64,000 nucleotides of DNA, taken from contig NZ_QNUH01000004.1 of the NCBI RefSeq assembly GCF_003385495.1, positions 62,001 to 126,000 on the forward strand. The letters run 5' to 3'. Within the stretch, counting starts at the first letter, position 1, and every line of letters begins with the position of its first letter. The notes beneath the pieces were generated by a model. That model was given only the letters and a program-made list of their open reading frames with translations, made no database searches and was not told where the DNA came from. The stretch comes from Chryseobacterium elymi (GTDB lineage Bacteria > Bacteroidota > Bacteroidia > Flavobacteriales > Weeksellaceae). The translations under genes were made by a program, and so were the position numbers. Below are positions 27,631 through 36,484 of the stretch, piece after piece.

Positions 27631-27668
27631 ACCGCGTTCCAAGATTTTGGAGCGCGGTGTCTTTTTAT
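27631..27668 (+). terminator. Intrinsic terminator of the C1 peptidase gene
   Basis: ACCGCG-TTCCAA pairs with TTGGAG-CGCGGT around GATT, followed by GTCTTTTTATT. Confidence 0.8.
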
Positions 27669-27748
27669 TATTGTGCTATTTATTTTATACAACATTTCTC
27701 TGTTTAGTGAAAATAGTATACTTTTATTCTCCAAACAAATCATTATCT

Positions 27749-27910
27749 ATGAAAAATATAAAAAAATTAGCAAAATCAGATCTAAAGAAAATTAACGGTG
27801 GAAATGCGCCCGACTGTCCTACAGGAACGACGGCATGTTATATTCCTCCGGCAAACGGTTTCCCATCCCGCTGGAAATGCATTTCAGACACTATGGAATG
27901 CCCGGGTTAA
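27749..27910 (+). CDS. GG-leader peptide, bacteriocin-like/RiPP-type precursor
   Basis: 53 residues from the ATG at 27749. The leader M-K-N-I-K-K-L-A-K-S-D-L-K-K-I-N-G-G matches the double-glycine leaders of Bacteroidota peptide precursors (K-L-x-x-x-x-L-K-x-I-x-G-G). The predicted core after Gly18 has 35 residues, four Cys (positions about 22, 29, 46 and 52) and several Pro and Gly residues. An in-frame ORF extends upstream to 27647 but would run through the terminator, so it is rejected. A perfect terminator follows. No peptidase-containing ABC transporter or modifying enzyme is adjacent. The product and export route are unknown. Confidence 0.75.
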   Translation: MKNIKKLAKSDLKKINGGNAPDCPTGTTACYIPPANGFPSRWKCISDTMECPG

Positions 27911-27920
27911 GAACAAGCAA

Positions 27921-27954
27921 AACCCGCTTTCAGAATTTCTGAAAGCGGGTTTTT
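27921..27954 (+). terminator. Strong intrinsic terminator after the GG-leader gene
   Basis: AACCCGCTTTCAGAA pairs with TTCTGAAAGCGGGTT with almost no loop, followed by TTTAATAA. A flanking AAAA on the left may let it work in both directions. Confidence 0.85.
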
Positions 27955-28003
27955 AATAAATAGGTGAAAATTTATAATATAAAAATAAAGAAAAATATAA
28001 TTT

Positions 28004-28094
28004 GTGAATGGTTAGTAGTGAATTCGCTTCGCTGTCAATTTTTATTTTCGCTGAGCTAATTCTATTAATTTGCGAAGCAAAATTGACCGTTCAC
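28004..28094. repeat. Imperfect inverted repeat in the intergenic region
   Basis: GTGAATGGT (28004-28012) pairs with ACCGTTCAC (28086-28094), and GCTTCGC (28025-28031) with GCGAAGC (28072-28078). An alternative pairing GTCAATTTT (28034-28042) with AAAATTGAC (28079-28087) is also possible. It overlaps the region just beyond the OYE stop at 28105. A related GATCAATTTTGC sequence is seen near 53316. Confidence 0.45.
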
Positions 28095-28104
28095 TATTGC
28101 CATC

Positions 28105-29166
28105 TTAATACAGTTTCGCCATACTTTCTGCTGAAAAGTCAAGAAGCTCTTCTGTATTTCCGGTTCTTATTTTTTGAACCCATTGAGGATCCTGTAAAAG
28201 TGCACGTCCTACTGCAACAAGATCAAATTCTTCATTGTCCAGTCTTCTGATCAATTGGGTAAGGTCAGTTTTTTCAGTTCCCTGCCCGGCGAAGGCACTC
28301 ATGAAATCTCCTTTCAGTCCTACAGAACCTACGGTGATTGTCGGCTGCCCAGTGATTTTCTTTGCCCAGCCTGCAAAATTTAAATCTGAACCGTCAAATT
28401 CAGGTTCCCAGAAACGGCGTTGTGAACAATGGAAAATATCTACTCCGGCTTCTTTTAATGGCAATAACCATTTTTCCATTTCTATTGGATTTGCAGTCAG
28501 TCTGCTGCTGTAATCCTGCTGTTTCCATTGCGAAAGACGGAGAATAATAGTGAAATCCTCTCCTACTGCAGCTCTGATGGCTTTAATGATATCCACTGCA
28601 AAACGGTTTCTTTCTTTGATTGTTTTCCCTCCATATTCATCGGTCCTTGTATTGGTTACTTCCCAAAAGAACTGATCGATAAGGTAGCCATGGGCACCAT
28701 GAACCTCAACAACATCAAATCCTAAATCTTTTGCAGATTTTGCAGAAACAGCAAACTGTGCAATGGTATCCTGAATATCTTCTAAAGTCATTGTAGAAGC
28801 CTTCTCCATCGGAGCCAGCGGATAATCTTCAGACATTCTTGTATCTCCTACATGCCAGATTTGCGGTCCCATTTTACCACCGTTCTGATGAACAGCATTG
28901 ATCACATTTTTCCAACCTGCCAATGCTTCATTTCCATAAAAATCAGGGATATTCTGCATATTTTTTGAAGACGGCCTGTTGATCACGGTTCCCTCAGAAA
29001 GAATCAAACCTACTTCTGAAGCAGCTCTTCTTGCGTAATACTCAGCGATATTTTGAGTAGGAACTCCATTATCAGATTGTGCTCTGGTCATAGGAGCCAT
29101 TACAATTCTGTTTTTAAGTTCCAGATTTTTGTAAACAAAAGGTTTAAATAATGATTCTGTGCTCAT
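28105..29166 (-). CDS. NADH:flavin oxidoreductase of the Old Yellow Enzyme family
   Basis: 353 residues, the family's normal length. Landmarks are L-K-N-R-I-V-M-A-P-M-T-R-A at the N-terminus (FMN/substrate region), V-E-V-H-G-A-H-G-Y-L-I-D-Q-F with the His pair that binds the carbonyl of substrates, and G-S-V-G-L and V-A-V-G-R-A-L-L near the end for the FMN phosphate. OYEs reduce activated C=C bonds of electrophilic compounds with NAD(P)H. Divergent from an HxlR-type regulator, a common arrangement for stress-inducible OYEs. Confidence 0.93.
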   Translation of the reverse strand: MSTESLFKPFVYKNLELKNRIVMAPMTRAQSDNGVPTQNIAEYYARRAASEVGLILSEGTVINRPSSKNMQNIPDFYGNEALAGWKNVINAVHQNGGKMGPQIWHVGDTRMSEDYPLAPMEKASTMTLEDIQDTIAQFAVSAKSAKDLGFDVVEVHGAHGYLIDQFFWEVTNTRTDEYGGKTIKERNRFAVDIIKAIRAAVGEDFTIILRLSQWKQQDYSSRLTANPIEMEKWLLPLKEAGVDIFHCSQRRFWEPEFDGSDLNFAGWAKKITGQPTITVGSVGLKGDFMSAFAGQGTEKTDLTQLIRRLDNEEFDLVAVGRALLQDPQWVQKIRTGNTEELLDFSAESMAKLY

Positions 29167-29189
29167 TTTTAAATTGCTATTTTATAATT

Positions 29190-29286
29190 GTTACACAAAG
29201 TAACTAATAATAGTTTGTTTTTGTATCTTTTATCAAAAAAATAGTGGTAACTTCGCAGTAACTTACATTAGTAACATAAAAGTAAC
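29190..29286. promoter_or_regulatory. GTAAC repeat cluster in the OYE/HxlR divergent promoter region
   Basis: A palindrome GTTAC-ACAAA-GTAAC lies at 29190-29204. Four further GTAAC copies are at 29247-29251, 29258-29262, 29271-29275 and 29282-29286, spaced 11, 13 and 11 bases, about one helical turn. They are candidate binding sites for the HxlR-type protein. The last copy ends 2 bases before its start codon. Confidence 0.5.
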
Positions 29287-29288
29287 GC

Positions 29289-29633
29289 ATGGTAAAGAAT
29301 GAACTGATGAAATATAGCTGTCCTCTAGGCAAAGCAATGTCTGCGTTAGGAAGCAAGTGGAAACCGATCATTGTTTTGGTGATTAAAGACCGTAAGCTAC
29401 GTTTCGGGGAACTAGCTGTACGAATTAATGTGATTTCCAGGAAAGTTCTTACGGACCAGTTGAGAGAAATGGAAAGCGATGGATTGGTTATCCGTCAAGA
29501 ATTTAAAGAGCTGCCTCCGAGGGTTGAATATTCTTTGACAGAAAAGGGATTGGCCTTGCTGCCGATTTTGTATTTGCTGGAAGAATGGGAGGCGAAATAT
29601 CATGATTATAACCCTGAAAAAGAGAAGAATTGA
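29289..29633 (+). CDS. HxlR-type transcriptional regulator
   Basis: 114 residues. The winged-helix pattern is G-K-A-M-S-A-L-G-S-K-W-K-P-I-I, F-G-E-L-A-V-R-I-N-V-I-S-R-K-V-L-T-D-Q-L-R-E-M-E and G-L-V-I-R-Q-E-F. Cys11, just before the first helix (Y-S-C-P-L-G), is the position used by redox-sensing members of the family. The gene diverges from the OYE, so a redox or electrophile-sensing regulator controlling it is a reasonable inference. Confidence 0.88.
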   Translation: MVKNELMKYSCPLGKAMSALGSKWKPIIVLVIKDRKLRFGELAVRINVISRKVLTDQLREMESDGLVIRQEFKELPPRVEYSLTEKGLALLPILYLLEEWEAKYHDYNPEKEKN

Positions 29634-29660
29634 AAATAATTACGGAAGGTAAGAAAATAC

Positions 29661-29686
29661 AAAAGACTGTTGTTTGATGGTCTTTT
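29661..29686 (+). terminator. Weak terminator-like hairpin after the HxlR gene
   Basis: AAAAGAC pairs with GTCTTTT over a 12-base loop, followed by ATC. The T-tract is part of the stem, so this is modest evidence. Confidence 0.4.
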
Positions 29687-29720
29687 ATCAACATTTAGTC
29701 ACAATATATATAATAAAATC

Positions 29721-31403
29721 TTATACAGCCCATATTAATACTTGTTTATCAATCTCAATTTTCCATTTTTCTTCATCTTCAATCGTTTGATTTAAAACCC
29801 ACTGATTTTCAAGCCAGTTTTTTAATTTAATAGGATCAGAAAATTTATTTGAAACACCAATATTTATAAATTCGATAAATTTGTCTAATGATAATGGAAT
29901 GATCTTCGTCTTACCTCCATAATGTTTTGTGTTGAATCTATTAAGATTAAAAAAGTGAGCTAAACAACCTTCATGTATATTTGTAGCAATAAAAATACAA
30001 TAAGTATCCTTTTCAAATTTTCTCAAGGCGTTTCCAAAGTGTCTTGGTACAGAATCACCTTCCATTTTGAATTGCGTCGCACCAGAAGATAATGTGACTT
30101 CACCGATTATTCCAAAATCATCAAATTCAATTTCTAAATCAGCCATATTTCCGGGTGCAGTATTTAAAGGCATTCCATCAATATCCATTATAAAATTACC
30201 ATCTATTCTTTTAGCGTAATTAAGCATTACAAATGAACGCCAAACATTCCATTCCAAAAACAATGGTGGATCAGGAATATCTTTTTTCTTAATTTGTTCG
30301 AAGACTTCTATTATATCTGGTAACTCTTTGTAGTCTTTTAATTCTCTTTTTTTATCTTCAATATTTTTCGCCTTAACAGTTAATTTTAGTTCATCAAAAA
30401 TATCTTTAAGGTTTTCAATATTTAAAGTCTCATCAATTTCTGTAAGTCCAAGAGTTTTAAGCTTAGCAATTAAAAGTTCTTTGTTGTCAGATAACAAGCT
30501 TAATGTGAAAGGATTAAAAATATATTCCTTAAATTCTTTATGAGATTTAAAAACAAATGGATTTCTCGAGACAGTATTTAATAAATAGTCGACTTCATCA
30601 AGTTTTTGTGGAGATATGATTAATCTAAATGTTCTTTTTTGAAAAGTTATTAATTCTGTAGCTCTGATATATCTAACAAAAGCATCAGCATAGTCTTTCA
30701 TGTTAGCGCGTTTTGTTTTTATAAATTTTTTTAGAGATGTATCAGAACTCTCTCTAGTTTTTAGTTTTTTACTAACAACTTCATCTTCAAAAATTTCAAG
30801 GATTTCATTTTCAAAACATTCATTAATATACATTTTTCGACTGCCTTTATATTCTTTAGATTCTCTTCTGAATTTTAATATTTTTTCAACAATCTCATCA
30901 TACTTATTAAAATTGGTTAATTGTGAAAAGAAAAGTGCGATTTCAGTTTTTGATAAACTTCCAAGGTCTTTGATAAGCCTAATTAATTCAAGATAAGGAC
31001 GAACAGCAAAACTTACTGTTCTAGATTGCGTATGATATGGAGAAGGTAGCTGAAATTTAAGAAGCTGTCTTGTGAATAATTCATCTAATCTTTTTTCAGC
31101 AAGTAACAATTCTCCAGCTTGGGTTAATTTTACTTCAGGTTGTAAATCAACAAAACCAAAAGCTTTTGGAGCTCTAGTCATTCTATCTCTTGCAGCTAAA
31201 GCAGGATCTGTTGGGAATGTTTCTCCTTCATAAAATTCGGAATCAAACAATGTTTGAAAAAATTCAGCTTGTAAATCTTCATTTCCAGACCATTGTTGTC
31301 CTTCAAAATTTTGACAGAGTATTTTAATTTCAGGAATAATTTTTTCAATAGTCCGTGGTGATGTGAACCCAAAAAGGGCTTTTGTTTTACTTAAATTTGC
31401 CAT
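29721..31403 (-). CDS. AlwI-type restriction endonuclease
   Basis: 560 residues from the ATG at 31403 (MANLSKTKALFGF); an ATG at 31415 would overlap the methyltransferase gene. N-terminal W-S-G-N-E-D-L-Q-A-E and D-P-A-L-A-A-R-D-R-M-T-R-A-P-K-A-F-G-F are features of AlwI/BstNBI-type enzymes. The nuclease core near 420-445 reads A-D-L-E-I-E-F-x4-I-I-G-E-V-T-L-S-S-G, the E-V-T form of a PD-(D/E)xK site. Members cut outside a GGATC-type site. Coding sequence is more AT-rich than the neighbours, which suggests acquisition. It follows the methyltransferase gene by 2 bases. Confidence 0.85.
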   Translation of the reverse strand: MANLSKTKALFGFTSPRTIEKIIPEIKILCQNFEGQQWSGNEDLQAEFFQTLFDSEFYEGETFPTDPALAARDRMTRAPKAFGFVDLQPEVKLTQAGELLLAEKRLDELFTRQLLKFQLPSPYHTQSRTVSFAVRPYLELIRLIKDLGSLSKTEIALFFSQLTNFNKYDEIVEKILKFRRESKEYKGSRKMYINECFENEILEIFEDEVVSKKLKTRESSDTSLKKFIKTKRANMKDYADAFVRYIRATELITFQKRTFRLIISPQKLDEVDYLLNTVSRNPFVFKSHKEFKEYIFNPFTLSLLSDNKELLIAKLKTLGLTEIDETLNIENLKDIFDELKLTVKAKNIEDKKRELKDYKELPDIIEVFEQIKKKDIPDPPLFLEWNVWRSFVMLNYAKRIDGNFIMDIDGMPLNTAPGNMADLEIEFDDFGIIGEVTLSSGATQFKMEGDSVPRHFGNALRKFEKDTYCIFIATNIHEGCLAHFFNLNRFNTKHYGGKTKIIPLSLDKFIEFINIGVSNKFSDPIKLKNWLENQWVLNQTIEDEEKWKIEIDKQVLIWAV

Positions 31404-31405
31404 AA

Positions 31406-32371
31406 TTATTCCCAAAAAATATTATCATCAACTCCCATTGAATTTTTTTGTAATATATCTTTGTTATTCTTTAGATATTCAGAAATCCTAGATTTCGAAA
31501 TATCTAAAGACTTATCTGATATATCACACCCAATAAAATTACAATTGTTTTTTATAGCTGCTATTGCAGATGATCCACTTCCTAGAAATGGATCACAAAT
31601 GGTAAATCCTTCTTCAGCACTTGCATGAATCATTGCTTGAAAAACCTCTACGGGTTTTTGCGTTGGATATTCAGAATTATGGATTCTTTTAAATCTCCAT
31701 ACATCGGGAAATTTACGATTTTTAATCTTCCTTGTATTTCCATTTGTTGCAAAAATTATATACTCGTGTCTTCTTCTGAAATAATGTCCCATTCCGATAT
31801 TAACTTTGTCCCAAGTAATCAAATTTTTTACATCAAAATACTGTCTTACAATGCTACCAAGACTTAGTAAAGAATAAGAATCGAACATTATATAAATGTG
31901 CCCCGTAGATTTTTTTAAAACCCTCTTACATTCAGTTAAAAACTTAGTGTAGTTTTCTTCCGAATCTTCAAATTCACCAAACCATTTTCCTTTTTCTTTT
32001 CCTTTTTCAGAATAATTCCCAACGATTCTTCCTTTTCCAAGTTGTAACTTATTATTCATTCCTGAATAAGCCGGATCTGTGACAATTAAATCAACACTAT
32101 TGGAAGGAAGTTTTTCTAAGAATGAAATGGCATCATCTTGGTATATCGAAATTTTATTTTGTTCAGAATTATATTTAAATGTTTCGTGAGCTTTATTTAA
32201 TTTTTGCTCAATTCTATTGTCTGTGTTTTCGATAAACGATAAGACTGCTTGAAAATATTTTTCATTTATCCCACTATCTTGAACCAAAGGTATTTTATTT
32301 TCAATTAGATATGATTTAAGTGCTCTTTCTTCAATCCCATATTCTTGTGCTATATCTAACGTATTGTACAT
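31406..32371 (-). CDS. Site-specific DNA methyltransferase of the AlwI-type system
   Basis: 321 residues. Residues 1-50 look like a small helical DNA-binding segment. Motif IV is D-P-A-Y at about 99-102, and motif I (AdoMet binding) is F-L-G-S-G-S near 262-267. The order motif IV then motif I is that of beta-class amino-methyltransferases, which act on the exocyclic N of A or C. The endonuclease gene starts 2 bases downstream. It presumably protects the host at the cognate site. Only one methyltransferase is present, which is notable for an asymmetric site. Confidence 0.88.
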   Translation of the reverse strand: MYNTLDIAQEYGIEERALKSYLIENKIPLVQDSGINEKYFQAVLSFIENTDNRIEQKLNKAHETFKYNSEQNKISIYQDDAISFLEKLPSNSVDLIVTDPAYSGMNNKLQLGKGRIVGNYSEKGKEKGKWFGEFEDSEENYTKFLTECKRVLKKSTGHIYIMFDSYSLLSLGSIVRQYFDVKNLITWDKVNIGMGHYFRRRHEYIIFATNGNTRKIKNRKFPDVWRFKRIHNSEYPTQKPVEVFQAMIHASAEEGFTICDPFLGSGSSAIAAIKNNCNFIGCDISDKSLDISKSRISEYLKNNKDILQKNSMGVDDNIFWE

Positions 32372-32443
32372 AATTATATTTTAAGTTCAAACAAAGATAT
32401 AATTTTTAATGCAACCATTATTTAAAAAACATTTATTGAATAT

Positions 32444-32476
32444 AAAAAACCGCTTCCAGAAATTCCGAAAGCGGCT
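32444..32476 (-). terminator. Intrinsic terminator of the fused E1 gene
   Basis: On the minus strand AAGCCGCTTTC pairs with GGAAGCGGTTTTTT around GGAATTTCT, ending in a T run. It separates the E1 gene from the restriction-modification pair. Confidence 0.8.
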
Positions 32477-32497
32477 TAATTTTATCTAAAATCTCAA

Positions 32498-34930
32498 TTA
32501 GAATATCGCAGGATATTTCTGAGGGTTGGTTTCGTTAAACATCGCGTAGATTCTTTCCACCATATCATCTGAAGATGGCTTGCTGAAGTAATCTCCGTCG
32601 CTTGCATAAGCAGGTCTGTGATCATTAGCTGCAATCGTCAACGGATCCGAATCCAGGTATCTGAATGCTTTCTGCTTCTCAAGAATCTGCTGAAGAATAA
32701 ATGCTGAAGTCCCCCCTTCCACATCTTCGTCGATTACAACCAATCTATTCGTTCTTTTCACGCTTTCAGCAATTTCATTCGTTAAATCAAAAGGAATTAA
32801 TGACTGAACATCAATAACTTCTGCAGAGATTCCCAGTTTTTCCAATTGTTCTGCGGCATCCATTACAATTCTCCAGGTGGAACCGTAAGTTACCAGAGTA
32901 ACATCTTTTCCTTCTTTGGTTACTTCAATTTTCCCTACAGGAACAGTGAATTCACCTAAGTTATCAGGTTGCTTTTCTTTTAATCGGTATCCGTTCAGAC
33001 ATTCAACGATCACCGCAGGATCATCACTTTGAAGCATTGTATTGTAGAAACCAGCCGCTTTCGTTAAGTTTCTCGGTACCAATACCAAAATTCCTTTAGA
33101 AAGGTTCAGAATTCCTGCCATTGGAGAACCTGAATGCCACACACCTTCCAGTCTGTGCCCTCTTGTTCTGATGATTACCGGAGCTTTCTGACCGCCTTTT
33201 GTTCTGTATTGAACAGTTGCCAGATCATCACTCATTCCCTGTAAGCAGTAAAGAATATAATCCAGATACTGGATCTCAGCAATAGGTCTAAGACCTCTCA
33301 TCGCCATACCGATACCCTGGCCAAGAATGGTAGCTTCACGGATTCCGGTATCTGCTACACGTACTTCGCCGTATTTTTCCTGCATTCCTTCTAATCCCTG
33401 GTTAACATCACCGATATTTCCGGCATCTTCACCAAATACTAAAGTTTCAGGATATTTTTCGAAAATCTTATCAAAATTATTTCTTACCACTACTCTTCCG
33501 TCTACTTCTTCAGAATTTTCTGAGAAAACAGGCTTCACCTCCTTCACATTTTCAGCTTTCCACTGAGACTGTGAATATAAGTGGGAAGAATAGTTATCTT
33601 TTTCTATTTCAAAAACTTCATTATACTTCTGCATCAATTGGGTTCTTTCTGCAGAATTTGTTCCTCTTGTTGTCAGTAAAACCTTTCTTGTAAGATGGAA
33701 AACATCTTTTTTAGCTTTTGAAACCAATTTATTGAACTGAGCAATATACCCTTCGATTTCAACATTCTGACCTTTAAGGTTTTCAATTAACGGAAGAACA
33801 GACTGAACTAAATCTGTAATGGTCTTCTGATAATTCTCCCAGGCATTTTTCTGACCTGCTTTTACTATTTTTTTAGCTTCTTCATCTATCGCATCCAGTT
33901 CTTCCGCAGAAGCAATAATTTCTTCTTTTCCTTCGATTTCGATTGAATAATTCAGGATCCATTCTTTGAATTTCACCATACCATCAAAATCTGCCTCCCA
34001 GGAAAGGCGCTCTTCATTTTTATATCTTTCATGAGATCCTGAAGTTGAGTGTCCCTGTGGCTGGGTAACCTCAATAACATGAACCACAACCGGAATACTT
34101 TCTGTTCTGGCAAAATGTTCAGCTCTGGCATAAGCATCCAGTAATGAAGGATAGTCCCATGCTTTTACCTGAATAATCTCGCAGCCCTGGTTTTCTCCTT
34201 CTTTTCTCTGAAAACCGCTTAACATTTCAGCAATGTCCGCTTTTGCTCTCTGGTTTCTGGTTGGAACTGAAATTCCGTATCCGTCATCCCAAATAGAAAC
34301 AATCATAGGAACCTGAAGCGCACAGGCAGCATTCAGCGTTTCCCAGAAATGTCCTTCTGCTGTAGAAGCATCACCGATTGTTCCGAACGCAACTTCATTT
34401 CCTCCTTTTGAGAACTTTTCAGAACCTTCAAATTTTACGCTTTTATACACTTTAGAAGCTTGGGCTAATCCTAATAATCTGGGCATCTGTCCTGCTGTAG
34501 GAGAAATATCCGAAGAGATATTTTTCTGTGCCGTAAGATCTTTCCAGCTTCCGTCTTCATCTAAGCTTCTTGTGGCAAAATGCCCGTTCATTTGTCTTCC
34601 GGCAGATGCCGGCTCTCTCTCAACACTTGTATCTGCATACAGCTGTGCGAAAAAGCTTTCAACCGTTAAAGCATTTACTGCTAATGCAAAAGTCTGATCC
34701 CTGTAATATCCTGAACGGAAGTCACCATTTCTGAAAACTTTCGCCATGGCCAGCTGAGGAAGTTCCTTACCATCCCCAAAAATTCCGAATTTAGCTTTTC
34801 CTGTAAGCACTTCTCTTCTTCCAAGATAAGACATTTCGCGCGATATCTTTCCTAACCTGTAATCTTCAAGTATCTGGTTTTTAAAGTCCCGGAAAGAAAT
34901 TTGCTGTGTTTCAATATAGGTTGTCTGCAT
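32498..34930 (-). CDS. Fused alpha/beta E1 subunit of a 2-oxoacid dehydrogenase complex
   Basis: 810 residues. The N-terminal half is the alpha (ThDP-binding) part with G-D-A-S-T-A-E-G-H-F-W-E-T-L-N near residue 188 and G-H-S-T-S-G-S-H-E-R. The C-terminal half is the beta/transketolase part with V-F-G-E-D-A-G and G-M-A-M-R-G-L-R-P-I-A-E-I-Q. Two separate polypeptides in many bacteria are one protein in flavobacteria. It decarboxylates branched-chain or related 2-oxoacids with thiamine diphosphate. The lipoamide dehydrogenase is at 9488-10876. Confidence 0.93.
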   Translation of the reverse strand: MQTTYIETQQISFRDFKNQILEDYRLGKISREMSYLGRREVLTGKAKFGIFGDGKELPQLAMAKVFRNGDFRSGYYRDQTFALAVNALTVESFFAQLYADTSVEREPASAGRQMNGHFATRSLDEDGSWKDLTAQKNISSDISPTAGQMPRLLGLAQASKVYKSVKFEGSEKFSKGGNEVAFGTIGDASTAEGHFWETLNAACALQVPMIVSIWDDGYGISVPTRNQRAKADIAEMLSGFQRKEGENQGCEIIQVKAWDYPSLLDAYARAEHFARTESIPVVVHVIEVTQPQGHSTSGSHERYKNEERLSWEADFDGMVKFKEWILNYSIEIEGKEEIIASAEELDAIDEEAKKIVKAGQKNAWENYQKTITDLVQSVLPLIENLKGQNVEIEGYIAQFNKLVSKAKKDVFHLTRKVLLTTRGTNSAERTQLMQKYNEVFEIEKDNYSSHLYSQSQWKAENVKEVKPVFSENSEEVDGRVVVRNNFDKIFEKYPETLVFGEDAGNIGDVNQGLEGMQEKYGEVRVADTGIREATILGQGIGMAMRGLRPIAEIQYLDYILYCLQGMSDDLATVQYRTKGGQKAPVIIRTRGHRLEGVWHSGSPMAGILNLSKGILVLVPRNLTKAAGFYNTMLQSDDPAVIVECLNGYRLKEKQPDNLGEFTVPVGKIEVTKEGKDVTLVTYGSTWRIVMDAAEQLEKLGISAEVIDVQSLIPFDLTNEIAESVKRTNRLVVIDEDVEGGTSAFILQQILEKQKAFRYLDSDPLTIAANDHRPAYASDGDYFSKPSSDDMVERIYAMFNETNPQKYPAIF

Positions 34931-35064
34931 AGCTAGATATAAAAGTTTTTATTCTTCAAGTATGCCGCTAATATACAATTTTTAAATTAATTTTAATTTT
35001 CAATAATCTTTTTTAAAAATTTGATAATAAAAGAATTGTGTTTTATATTGTAAAAAAATTGTAA

Positions 35065-35364
35065 ATGATGGAAAAAAAATCGACTCATATCCTGAATGCA
35101 TCCAGCAATCTTTTAGGTTTTTCCCTGATTATCATCACTTCCCTCAAAATCACTAAAATCAGTGGGAATACACATCTGGATGAGTTTGCAGGTATAGCAT
35201 GCCTGTTATTTTCCTGCAGCTGCTTTTTTTCGTTTATGGCGATCAGAACCAAAAACGGAAAGCGAGAAAGTAAATATGAGACCATTGCGGATTATCTATT
35301 TTTAATCGCTTTATTTTGTATTGTTTTAGCAGTTCTTATTATGACCGTAAAAATAATTGATTAA
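35065..35364 (+). CDS. Small membrane protein
   Basis: 99 residues with three hydrophobic segments (F-S-L-I-I-I-T-S-L, I-A-C-L-L-F-S-C-S-C-F-F-S-F, L-F-L-I-A-L-F-C-I-V-L-A-V-L-I-M). No recognised family. ATG at 35065 or 35068 serves as start. It is isolated between the divergent E1 gene and the surface-protein genes. Confidence 0.6.
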   Translation: MMEKKSTHILNASSNLLGFSLIIITSLKITKISGNTHLDEFAGIACLLFSCSCFFSFMAIRTKNGKRESKYETIADYLFLIALFCIVLAVLIMTVKIID

Positions 35365-35631
35365 ATCTATTATCTAATCATTTCATTTTTCAAAATTTTA
35401 TTTTTTGGGGTAAATAATTCACCTATTTGTTCTTACAAGTAAGATGAGTAAGAGAGCTTCAGTATATAACTAAATCAAACGCAAGAGATATATCTTACAT
35501 ATTTCTCAATATTTTGATTAAAAATTAATCAAATATACTACAACTTCAATCATTCTTTCTATAATAGTATAAAAATTGATCGTCAGAATAAAATATTATA
35601 TAATTTTATATAAAATTAAAAACAAAATGAA

Positions 35632-36429
35632 ATGAAAAGAAAATTATTTTCGGCTTTTGGTGTTTTAGTAACAACCTGTATTATGTATTCCCAAGTAGGG
35701 ATAAACACCAGTAATCCACAAACAATTCTGCACATAGACGGTGCTAAGGATAACGCGGTAACAGGGATTCCTACCGCGGCTCAACAGGTGAACGACTTTT
35801 CTGTTACTTCAGCTGCCCATGTAGGGCTAGGAACAACTGCTCCTACTCAAAAGCTGGACGTAGCCTCTGGTAATGTCCGCATTCGTGATATTAATGCTAA
35901 TATAGGCGTTGGCGGAACAGACAGAGTGGTAGTGGCTGATGCAACTGGGATATTAAAAACGGTTAATTTTAATGATTATTCCTTATTCCATGCACGTTTG
36001 GCGGCTAATCAAAATCATACAGGTGGTGGTGGTGCCATTACAACGTTAATATTTGCCACTCCATTGGCAACTTCTCCATACTATGCCTACAATACAAGTA
36101 CGGGTACATTGACGTTTAACCAAGCAGGGAATTATCTTGTCACCTTACAGGCTGGTTTTGCCAGTGCTCCTGTAGGAACTCAATTGCTTATAGGAATCCG
36201 GCCTGTGCCAGATGCCGACTACTTAGGAAGAGGCAGCCATTATAATGCAGTTGCTACAGGTGCAAGTATTGGTGAACTGATGAATTACACGACAATGATT
36301 ATAGTTCCATCCGCCGGTTATCAGGTTAGGTTTACCGCAGCTCCTAATCAAAACTGCACAGTTTTGGCAACTGAAACCGGAAGCACCGGAAGTGGTAACG
36401 TAACGAATGTTACCGTACAGAAAATATAA
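35632..36429 (+). CDS. Exported QVGINT-motif surface protein, copy 1 of a tandem pair
   Basis: 265 residues with a signal peptide (MKRKLFSAFGVLVTTCIMYS). The mature N-terminus Q-V-G-I-N-T-S-N-P-Q-T-I-L-H-I-D-G leads into [21 protein letters not shown] and a glycine/threonine-rich beta domain resembling fibre or C1q/TNF-like heads. It is nearly identical in its last 120 residues to the next gene (36811-37602). Function unknown; likely displayed on the surface. Confidence 0.75.
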   Translation: MKRKLFSAFGVLVTTCIMYSQVGINTSNPQTILHIDGAKDNAVTGIPTAAQQVNDFSVTSAAHVGLGTTAPTQKLDVASGNVRIRDINANIGVGGTDRVVVADATGILKTVNFNDYSLFHARLAANQNHTGGGGAITTLIFATPLATSPYYAYNTSTGTLTFNQAGNYLVTLQAGFASAPVGTQLLIGIRPVPDADYLGRGSHYNAVATGASIGELMNYTTMIIVPSAGYQVRFTAAPNQNCTVLATETGSTGSGNVTNVTVQKI

Positions 36430-36446
36430 ATTCTATTAATCAGAGA

Positions 36447-36484
36447 AAACAGCCTGAACATTAATAACATTCAGGCTGTTCTTT
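36447..36484 (+). terminator. Intrinsic terminator of copy 1
   Basis: AAACAGCCTGAA pairs with TTCAGGCTGTT around CATTAATAACA, followed by CTTTG. The next terminator at 37615-37661 is a variant of the same sequence. Confidence 0.75.

Noticed and set aside
27647..27748. Longer start for the GG-leader peptide
   Set aside because: The extension runs through the C1 peptidase terminator and would place the leader motif internally.
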